A stretch of DNA of 7,400 nt. It comes from Deltaproteobacteria bacterium. Its GTDB lineage: Bacteria > Desulfobacterota > GWC2-55-46 > UBA9637. Of the stretch, positions 1 to 4,557 are shown piece after piece; position 1 is the stretch's first letter; each line of letters opens with the position of its first letter. Below the pieces are notes generated by a model. That model searched no databases, was not told where the DNA came from, and saw only the letters and a program-made list of their open reading frames with translations. Both the position numbers and the translations under genes were made by a program. The stretch lies in the NCBI GenBank assembly GCA_016234985.1, contig JACRNK010000277.1, forward strand, positions 1 through 7,400, read 5' to 3'.

Positions 1-812
1 CATCCTCCATATTGGAATCCGTTGATTTTATAAGCCACGGTTTTTTGTCCAGAATCGGAGGCATGAGCAAACCGCCGTTTTCATCCTTAAATTTTGATAT
101 GCGGGATGGAGATGATATTGCAAATATAGAGCATAACAAGGCTGCTGTCGGGAAACTCTTTGGTTTTGATGTCAAAAGACTTGTAACAATAAATCAGGTT
201 CACGGAAACGATGCGCTTGTAATTGACAAAGACGTAAAAGACATATCAGGCATTTCAAAAACCTCGGCAGACGCTGTAATAACCAATCAATGCGGCGTTG
301 CAATCGGGATTTTGACAGCGGACTGTGTCCCCATTATGCTGGCTGACCCTGTTAAAAAGGTTGTCGGGGCAGTTCATGCAGGGTGGAAGGGAACAGTAAA
401 AACTGTTGTTCAAAAGGCAATAGCTACTATGGTAAAACAGTTTGGCTCTGACAAAAAGACAATTCTGGCCGCAATCGGACCATCCATCGGCCAGTGCTGT
501 TATAAGGTTGATGAGGTAGTTGCAAAAGAGTTCGGAGGCAAGGAATTTATAATCCCCCTGTATCCCCCTTTTTCAAAGGGGGAATCAAAGGGGGATTTAG
601 CAAAGGGGGGCAGGGGGGGTTCTGGCTGGCGGCTTGATTTAAAAAAGGCGAATTTAAGCCAGATGGTAAACAGCGGCATCTTGGAAAAAAATATTTCCGT
701 AGAAGATTTTTGCACATCCTGCAGAAACGATCTGTTCTTCTCTTACAGAGCGGATAACAAGAAAACAGGCAGGCAGTTGAATTTTATTATGCTCCGAGAG
801 GTGACATGCTGA
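1..812 (+). CDS. pgeF: PgeF/YfiH laccase-domain purine nucleoside phosphorylase, 5' end cut by window
   Basis: Multicopper-oxidase-fold family (YfiH/YlmD/LACC1; formerly 'polyphenol oxidase') whose members act in the cytoplasm on purine nucleosides such as adenosine and inosine. Counting from the TTG at 12, conserved blocks are GFLSRIGG (10-17), QVHG (62-65), TADC (102-105) and VHAGWKG (121-127). H64, C105 and H122 are the expected metal-site residues. The end, FFSYRADNKKTGRQLNFIML, is the normal family C-terminus. The frame is open to base 3, the TTG has no ribosome binding site, and family members usually have more residues before RIGG, so the true start probably lies upstream of the window. 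Residues about 180-205 (IIPLYPPFSKG...GRGGSG) are not family sequence; they are encoded by an inserted palindromic repeat that keeps the frame. The stop overlaps the coaE start by 7 bp. Whether the protein is active with the insert cannot be seen, but all metal ligands remain. Confidence 0.93.
   Translation, partial: SSILESVDFISHGFLSRIGGMSKPPFSSLNFDMRDGDDIANIEHNKAAVGKLFGFDVKRLVTINQVHGNDALVIDKDVKDISGISKTSADAVITNQCGVAIGILTADCVPIMLADPVKKVVGAVHAGWKGTVKTVVQKAIATMVKQFGSDKKTILAAIGPSIGQCCYKVDEVVAKEFGGKEFIIPLYPPFSKGESKGDLAKGGRGGSGWRLDLKKANLSQMVNSGILEKNISVEDFCTSCRNDLFFSYRADNKKTGRQLNFIMLREVTC
551..622. repeat. G/C-run palindromic element inserted in frame within pgeF
   Basis: The DNA switches abruptly to runs of five C, then of five to seven G. 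An inner 9 bp stem pairs 563-571 with 575-583 across a 3-base loop, and an outer 9 bp stem pairs 551-559 with 589-597. Two more G runs (605-610, 613-619) have no C-run partner on the left. About 72 bp (24 codons) are added with no stop and no frame change. The core is nearly identical to the element at 1421-1488. Exact borders are uncertain by a few bases because no empty site is available for comparison. Confidence 0.85.
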
Positions 813-1396
813 TAGGTCTTACAGGCGGCATAGCATCGGGGAAAAGCCTTGCGGCTAAAGAATTAAAACAGCTCGGCGCATATCTCATTGACGCCGATGA
901 GATAGCGCGGGAAGTAGTCAAGCCAGGACTTCCTGCATACAAGGATATTATTCAAGAATTCGGAGAAGGCATTCTTAATCCCGACAAAACCATAAACCGC
1001 AAGGCGCTCGGCGGCATCGTCTTTTCTAATCCGGAACTCAGAAACAGGCTTGAGCAGATAACCCATCCAAGGATACTGGATGAGATAGATAAAAGAATTT
1101 TAGCTATACAAGATAAGAACCCAAAGGCTATAATCATAATTGATGCGGCGCTTTTAATAGAGGCAGGATTGTACAAAAAAATGGATAAGGTGATTGTGGT
1201 GTATGCGGATGAAAAGGCGCAGATTGAGCGATTGATGGAAAGAGACGATTTTACCATGGATGAAGCCAAACAACGTATTTCAAGTCAGATGCCTTTACAG
1301 GAAAAAAGAAGGTTTGCTGATTTTGTGATAGAGAATATAAAAGACATAGATACGGTAAAACAAGAGGTCAGAAAAGTTTTTAAGATGCTCCGATAG
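806..1396 (+). CDS. coaE: Dephospho-CoA kinase (CoaE)
   Basis: Catalyses the last step of coenzyme A synthesis: ATP-dependent phosphorylation of the ribose 3'-hydroxyl of dephospho-CoA, in the cytoplasm. The 196-residue protein has the usual family length. It has the Walker A loop GGIASGKS (7-14), the acidic DADEIAR segment (29-35) expected to hold the catalytic aspartate, THPRI (86-90), the hydrophobic strand leading to LLIEAG (116-121), and the C-terminal lid region around RISSQMPLQEKRRFADFVIEN (157-177). The ATG at 806 overlaps the end of pgeF by 7 bp and follows AGAGGTG at 797-803, so the two genes are probably translationally coupled. The gene ends just before a 116 bp gap filled mostly by a palindromic repeat, which may separate it from ubiV. 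No defects are visible. Confidence 0.97.
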   Translation: MLIGLTGGIASGKSLAAKELKQLGAYLIDADEIAREVVKPGLPAYKDIIQEFGEGILNPDKTINRKALGGIVFSNPELRNRLEQITHPRILDEIDKRILAIQDKNPKAIIIIDAALLIEAGLYKKMDKVIVVYADEKAQIERLMERDDFTMDEAKQRISSQMPLQEKRRFADFVIENIKDIDTVKQEVRKVFKMLR

Positions 1397-1420
1397 GAAA
1401 CAATTTAATTGACATTGCTC

Positions 1421-1488
1421 ACCCTCCCCTCAATCCCCTCCCTTATCCCCCTTAACAAAGGGGGATTCAGGGGGTTGTGGGAGAGGGT
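1421..1488. repeat. Second copy of the palindromic C/G-run element, intergenic between coaE and ubiV
   Basis: This stretch fills most of the 116 bp gap. It folds as a layered imperfect hairpin. The inner 9 bp stem is 1445-1453 with 1458-1466 (loop AACA). The next stem is 1431-1439 with 1469-1477 (9 pairs, one G-T). An outer interrupted stem pairs roughly 1422-1429 with 1479-1486. The inner core matches the copy inside pgeF over about 25 bases, differing by a few bases and one indel in the loop region. No T-run follows the hairpin, so it does not look like a standard intrinsic terminator. It would lie in the 5' untranslated part of any transcript running from coaE into ubiV. Confidence 0.8.
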
Positions 1489-1505
1489 TAGGGTTAGGGG
1501 TAAGG
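1460..1505 (+). other. G-run array (possible G-quadruplex) before the ubiV start
   Basis: Six G-runs follow one another with short spacers: 1460-1464, 1470-1474, 1479-1481, 1485-1487, 1491-1493 and 1497-1500, with loops of 5, 4, 3, 3 and 3 bases. The last part reads as two GGGTTA units followed by GGGG and TAAGG. The array ends only 12 bases before the ubiV ATG and overlaps the likely ribosome binding region (AAGG 1502-1505). The first G-runs are also arms of the palindromic element, so hairpin and quadruplex would be mutually exclusive. Folding is inferred from pattern only. Confidence 0.5.
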
Positions 1506-1512
1506 TTTAAAC

Positions 1513-2436
1513 ATGAAACTAACGCTTGGCCCGGTCCTCTTTGACTGGAAAAAGGAAGAGCTTTTAAGATTTTATGACGAAGCAGCAGATATGCCTGTGG
1601 ACAGGGTATATCTCGGCGAGGTGGTGTGCGTTAAGAAGAAGGGACTTTCTGTTAAAGAGATTGAAGAAATTGGCAAAAAACTGGAGAGGGCCGGCAAAGA
1701 GGTGGCTATTTCAAGCCTTGCCGTGATAAGCAATGAAGAAGAATTACAGTTGGCGCGGGATATGGCAGCCCTTCCATTTCCGATAGAAGCCAATGACATG
1801 AGTGTTTTTAATATATTGACCACTCACAACTCACGACTCACGACTCACGATATTATCGCTGGCCCTCACATTACAACTTACAATGTGCCTTCAATCCAGT
1901 TCTTGCAAGGGCTTGGTGTAGAGCGAGTTGTCTTTCCTGTGGAGCTTTCAAGAGATTCTGTAAGCTACTGCATTCAGAATACAGGTATTGACACAGAGGT
2001 CTTTGCCCATGGCAAGGCTCCACTGGCATTTTCATGGAGATGCTACACATCAAGGGCTTACGGGCTCAATAAATCAAACTGTCAATATCACTGCAAGCAA
2101 CATCCTGACGGAATGTTATTAAAGACAATTGACGGGGAACCGACCTTTACTATCAACGGCACATCCGTGCTAAGCGCGCTGACATATACGCTTGTGGAGG
2201 TGATAGAAGATTTACAAACCATCGGCGTCCATGCCTTGCGAATCTCTCCACAGTATCGGCATACGAAAAAAATAGTTGATGTGTTTAAAAAACGGCTTGA
2301 CGGCACAATAGGGCCTGAAGAAGGGCTTGCCATGCTTAAAGAGACAAGCCCGCAGGGATTTTGCAATGGGTGGTATTTCGGCAAGGCGGGGAAGGAGTAT
2401 ATGCAATCCACAGTATTGGTTCCATCAATAATATGA
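1513..2436 (+). CDS. ubiV: UbiV-type U32 protein, oxygen-independent quinone hydroxylation factor
   Basis: Member of peptidase family U32 in name only. Its opening (MKLTLGPVLFDWKKE), the YLGEVVC block, the IEANDMSVFN block and PVELSRD closely resemble E. coli UbiV (YhbV), not the longer UbiU, RlhA or TrhP. UbiV with UbiU carries 4Fe-4S clusters and supports ring hydroxylation of ubiquinone precursors without O2. The four cluster cysteines can be placed at C39, C177, C190 and C194. Length (307 residues) is close to the family norm (about 290-300), with a C-terminal extension of about 10 residues after CNGWYFGKAGKEY. Residues about 102-115 are a loop enlarged by a 7 bp tandem repeat. The ATG at 1513 is the family start; only a weak AAGG (1502-1505) precedes it, beside a G-run array. 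The gene is 17 bp upstream of the phasin-like gene. No UbiU gene is visible in the window. The quinone actually made is an inference. Confidence 0.9.
   Translation: MKLTLGPVLFDWKKEELLRFYDEAADMPVDRVYLGEVVCVKKKGLSVKEIEEIGKKLERAGKEVAISSLAVISNEEELQLARDMAALPFPIEANDMSVFNILTTHNSRLTTHDIIAGPHITTYNVPSIQFLQGLGVERVVFPVELSRDSVSYCIQNTGIDTEVFAHGKAPLAFSWRCYTSRAYGLNKSNCQYHCKQHPDGMLLKTIDGEPTFTINGTSVLSALTYTLVEVIEDLQTIGVHALRISPQYRHTKKIVDVFKKRLDGTIGPEEGLAMLKETSPQGFCNGWYFGKAGKEYMQSTVLVPSII
1822..1849 (+). repeat. Four tandem copies of a 7 bp unit inside ubiV
   Basis: ACTCACA is followed by three exact ACTCACG copies (1822-1828, 1829-1835, 1836-1842, 1843-1849). Because seven is not a multiple of three, successive copies are read in different frames, giving the stretch TTHNSRLTTH. 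Compared from memory with E. coli UbiV, the segment between the VFN block and AGPH is about five residues longer here. The repeat falls in a poorly conserved loop. Confidence 0.85.
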
Positions 2437-2442
2437 ATTTGA

Positions 2443-2448
2443 AGGAGG
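2443..2448 (+). promoter_or_regulatory. Strong ribosome binding site fixing the phasin-like gene start
   Basis: A perfect AGGAGG lies five bases before the ATG at 2454. The same frame is open further upstream, inside ubiV, but candidate starts there would overlap ubiV by about 75 bp and have no comparable site. The start is therefore placed at 2454. Confidence 0.85.
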
Positions 2449-2453
2449 ACACC

Positions 2454-2828
2454 ATGACCGACATACTTGACAAGGCCATCTTAATTGGAATTGGCTTGGA
2501 GAAAAAGGTGAAAGACACTTTGCGCGAACTGGCGAGCGAGGGGAAAGAGTCAAAGGAGGCGCAGGAGGCCGGGCTTCCGCCAAAGGAGGCAATGGAGAAT
2601 AAATTGGTGGAAGAAGGCACAAAGGCGGTGAGAGAGCTTATCGCAACGGCAAAGGCCGGCAAAGAAAAAGTTGACAAGGAAATACAGGAAGTCATAGAAA
2701 GGCTTTTGGAAAAGTTTAAGGTTGCTACTAAGGATGATATTGAGATAATAGAAAAGATGGCGCAGGTGGCGCGCGAAAAGGTGGATGCGCTGGAAAAAAG
2801 GATTGCGGAGCTGGAGAAGAGGTCGTGA
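2454..2828 (+). CDS. Phasin-like coiled-coil protein (COG3937-type)
   Basis: A 124-residue, highly charged, Lys/Glu-rich protein with no cysteine or tryptophan. Residues 1-27 form a predicted amphipathic helix (ILDKAILIGIGLEKKVKDTLREL). A charged linker with a PP pair (about 28-50) follows. Then come long helices, including heptad-like DDIEIIEKMAQVAREKVDALEKRIAELE (95-121). This layout resembles the short 'polyhydroxyalkanoate synthesis regulator phasin' family, whose members are often found where no PHA synthase is obvious, so a role in PHA granules is not shown here. Another possibility is a general coiled-coil scaffold or membrane-associated helper for the neighbouring quinone genes; that is speculation. 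It follows ubiV by 17 bp and precedes aguB by 10 bp, and its stop overlaps the aguB ribosome binding site, so it is probably co-transcribed and coupled to aguB. Internal AGGAGG motifs at 2554, 2563 and 2584 precede an in-frame ATG at 2592. Confidence 0.75.
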   Translation: MTDILDKAILIGIGLEKKVKDTLRELASEGKESKEAQEAGLPPKEAMENKLVEEGTKAVRELIATAKAGKEKVDKEIQEVIERLLEKFKVATKDDIEIIEKMAQVAREKVDALEKRIAELEKRS

Positions 2829-2838
2829 GGTATTTCCT

Positions 2839-3702
2839 ATGAACGAGAAAAAAGAGGTCTCCATAGGTCTGATACAGACAGCGGTGACAAAAAATATTTC
2901 CGAGAATATTCAAAAGACCGTTGAGTTTGTAAGAAAGGCGGCTGGCCAGGGCGCTCAGATTATCTGCCTTCAGGAGCTTTTCAGCACGATATATTTTCCT
3001 CAGCACGAAAGGCTTGATGCGTCAGGGTTTGCGGAAACCATACCCGGCAATACGGTAAACCTCTTTTCGCAATTGGCAAAGGAACTCGGCATTGTGATTA
3101 TCGTGCCGCTGTATGAAAAGGCGAAGGATGGCAGCTATTATAATACTGCCGTCGTCATAGACGCGGATGGAGAACTGCTCGGTTCATATCGCAAGATACA
3201 TATCCCGTTTGATAAGCTCTTCTATGAGAAGAATTATTTTAAAGACGGAAACCTCGGTTATCAGGTTTATAAAACCAAGTTCGCCGCAATAGCTGTGCTT
3301 ATCTGCTATGATCAGTGGATGCCAGAGGCCGCGCGGATAGCCACGCTCATGGGCGCAGAGATAATATTCTATCCCACAGCCATCGGCTGGATTAAAGGAC
3401 ACACCTCAAAAGACGGCGACTGGCACAATGCGTGGGAGACGGTCCAGCGCGGACATGCCATAGCAAACGGCATTCATGTTGCTGCAATCAACAGGGTTGG
3501 AGAGGAAGAACAGCTTCAATTCTGGGGCAGCTCATTTGTCTCAGACGCATTTGGAAAGGTAATAAAAAAGGCAAGCAGCGATAAAGAAGAGGCTCTGGTT
3601 GTGAAAGTGGATTTGGGAATGAATAAGATGATCCGGGATGGATGGGGCTTTCTGAATAACAGGAGGCCGGATACTTATCAGCCTATTTGCAAGCAATCAT
3701 GA
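2839..3702 (+). CDS. aguB: N-carbamoylputrescine amidase (AguB), nitrilase superfamily
   Basis: Hydrolyses N-carbamoylputrescine to putrescine, CO2 and ammonia, the second step of the agmatine deiminase route to polyamines, in the cytoplasm. The 287-residue protein shows the carbon-nitrogen hydrolase triad: E46 (CLQELF), K119 (YRKIHIP) and C156 (LICYDQWMPEAAR). Family blocks specific to AguB include FYEKNYFKDGNLG (128-140), FYPTAIGW (177-184), WHNAWETVQRGHAIANGIHVAAINRVG (195-221) and FWGSSF (228-233). The ATG at 2839 is chosen because GAGG (2827-2830) lies eight bases before it and VSIGLIQTAV then begins at the usual distance. Open frame upstream to 2785 would overlap the phasin-like gene. 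Its pathway partner, aguA, is nearby but separated by a toxin-antitoxin pair. Related amidases can be misassigned, but aguA nearby makes this call firm. Confidence 0.95.
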   Translation: MNEKKEVSIGLIQTAVTKNISENIQKTVEFVRKAAGQGAQIICLQELFSTIYFPQHERLDASGFAETIPGNTVNLFSQLAKELGIVIIVPLYEKAKDGSYYNTAVVIDADGELLGSYRKIHIPFDKLFYEKNYFKDGNLGYQVYKTKFAAIAVLICYDQWMPEAARIATLMGAEIIFYPTAIGWIKGHTSKDGDWHNAWETVQRGHAIANGIHVAAINRVGEEEQLQFWGSSFVSDAFGKVIKKASSDKEEALVVKVDLGMNKMIRDGWGFLNNRRPDTYQPICKQS

Positions 3703-3750
3703 TTAAAGTAAAACAAACAAGCTCATCTCATACTTATCAAAATTATAAGC
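3703..3750 (+). other. AT-rich gap after aguB with a weak inverted repeat
   Basis: AACAAGCT (3716-3723) and AGCTTGTT (3748-3755) form an 8 bp inverted repeat with a 24-base loop, with a shorter alternative stem inside (CTTAT 3733-3737, ATAAG 3745-3749). It could attenuate transcription leaving aguB, but it has no T-run or GC-rich stem, and it overlaps the candidate -35 box of the next promoter. Function is not established. Confidence 0.25.
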
Positions 3751-3780
3751 TTGTTATTGTAACTACTTTTATGATATAAA
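3751..3780 (+). promoter_or_regulatory. Candidate promoter for the toxin-antitoxin pair
   Basis: TTGTTA (3751-3756) and TATAAA (3775-3780) are separated by 18 bases in the AT-rich 110 bp gap after aguB. This resembles a sigma-70-type promoter. A start of transcription near 3787 would coincide with the palindrome just downstream. Prediction from pattern only. Confidence 0.4.
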
Positions 3781-3786
3781 GTGACT

Positions 3787-3799
3787 ACTATCTTATAGT
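3787..3799. promoter_or_regulatory. Candidate operator palindrome before the antitoxin gene
   Basis: ACTAT at 3787-3791 and ATAGT at 3795-3799 form an inverted repeat with a 3-base centre. It lies directly after the candidate -10 box and before the antitoxin ribosome binding site. Phd-type antitoxins commonly repress their own operon by binding short palindromes at this position, so this is the natural candidate site. The left part (3787-3796) recurs at 4530-4539. Confidence 0.4.
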
Positions 3800-3812
3800 G
3801 GAGGATAGATAT

Positions 3813-4073
3813 ATGATTTCTGTCGGAGTAAAAGAGCTTAAAGAAAAACTAAGCAAGTATGTGGATAAAGTGAAGCATGGCGAAAGGGTTATCATAACAG
3901 ACCGCGGCAATGAGGTGGCGCTGATTACGCCTCTTTCTGAGGAGTATCATAAAATAAAGTCCCTTATAGACAGCGGCAAGGCAGTATGGTCTGGCGGTAA
4001 ACCGGAGGGCGTAAAAGGCGTCAAGATAAAAGGCAAGCCTGTTGCTGAAACGGTTTTGGAAGAAAGGCGATGA
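3813..4073 (+). CDS. Phd/YefM-family antitoxin (VapB-like)
   Basis: An 86-residue protein with the N-terminal Phd/YefM DNA-binding and dimer fold: ISVGVKELKEKLSKYVDKVKHGERVIITDRGNEVALITP (2-40). The C-terminal tail (about 55-86, with W59 and a Gly/Lys-rich run ending in VAETVLEERR) is the flexible type that wraps around and inhibits a PIN toxin. The ATG at 3813 is preferred over the GTG at 3798, because that GTG is part of the GTGGAGG ribosome binding sequence, whose GGAGG (3800-3804) is eight bases before the ATG. The stop overlaps the toxin start by 4 bp (ATGA), the classic coupled arrangement in which the antitoxin is translated first. It probably represses its own promoter through the palindrome at 3787-3799. 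Confidence 0.9.
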   Translation: MISVGVKELKEKLSKYVDKVKHGERVIITDRGNEVALITPLSEEYHKIKSLIDSGKAVWSGGKPEGVKGVKIKGKPVAETVLEERR

Positions 4074-4492
4074 TTATATATCTTGATACCAGCAGTCTTG
4101 TTAAACTGTATGTTGAAGAAGTTCATTCAGATGCAGTGAGAAGATGGATGGAAGAGGCCGAGATATTGACTACCTGCCGGATAGCCTATCCTGAGATGGT
4201 CTCTGCGTTAAATAGACGGCTTAGGCAAGGAGACATATCAAAGAAAGAATATAATCTCTTAACCGCCAAATTTTTCAAAGAATGGATTGATTTTGCCGTA
4301 ATTGATTTTAGCGAGATTGAGGCCGGTGATTTGATTGACAAATATGGTTTAAGAGGTTTTGACGCTGTTCATCTGTCGGCGGCAAAACTTTTGAAAGACA
4401 AACAAACCGATATTGCGTTATCTTTTTCTTCTTTTGATGAGAAACTCAACAAAGCAGCTTCATCAGAAGGATTTACAATATTATCTCCATAA
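4070..4492 (+). CDS. PIN-domain toxin, VapC-like ribonuclease
   Basis: A 140-residue PIN domain, the usual VapC length. Acidic metal-binding residues are present at all four expected positions: D6 (IYLDTSSLVKLY), E42 (YPEMVSALNR), D98 (RGFDAVHLSAA) and D123 (SSFDEKLNKAA). Family members are Mg/Mn-dependent endoribonucleases that cut tRNA or rRNA when freed from antitoxin; the RNA target here cannot be read from sequence. It overlaps the Phd-type antitoxin by 4 bp, forming a type II toxin-antitoxin module. The gene is intact, with no frameshift. The module lies between two genes of one pathway (aguB and aguA), which suggests it was inserted into the locus. No terminator is obvious after it. 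Confidence 0.92.
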   Translation: MIIYLDTSSLVKLYVEEVHSDAVRRWMEEAEILTTCRIAYPEMVSALNRRLRQGDISKKEYNLLTAKFFKEWIDFAVIDFSEIEAGDLIDKYGLRGFDAVHLSAAKLLKDKQTDIALSFSSFDEKLNKAASSEGFTILSP

Positions 4493-4557
4493 AAACTCCT
4501 TTCTGAAACACCAAAAACTTCTTTTTTCCACTATCTTATGTTATTTTGTTGCACAAT

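Noticed and set aside
551..622. CRISPR or direct-repeat array in the C/G-run region
   Set aside because: The units are inverted, not evenly spaced, and there are no distinct spacers or cas genes.
500..715. Minus-strand open frame opposite pgeF
   Set aside because: It runs through the palindromic insert and lies opposite a well-conserved gene; its peptide is low complexity and matches no family.
1421..1488. Hairpin after coaE as an intrinsic terminator
   Set aside because: The stem is strong but no T-run follows; G-rich sequence follows instead, and the same element occurs inside a gene. A pause or weak termination is not excluded.
1485..1500. True telomere repeat
   Set aside because: Only two GGGTTA units plus a partial one are present, within an ordinary bacterial gene context.
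3716..3755. Inverted repeat after aguB as a terminator
   Set aside because: The stem is only 8 bp around a 24-base loop, is AT-rich and has no T-run; kept only as a weak note on the gap.
4501..4540. Promoter for aguA in the gap after the toxin gene
   Set aside because: TATCTTAT at 4532-4539 could be a -10-like box, but no convincing -35 box stands at the right distance, so no promoter is called.
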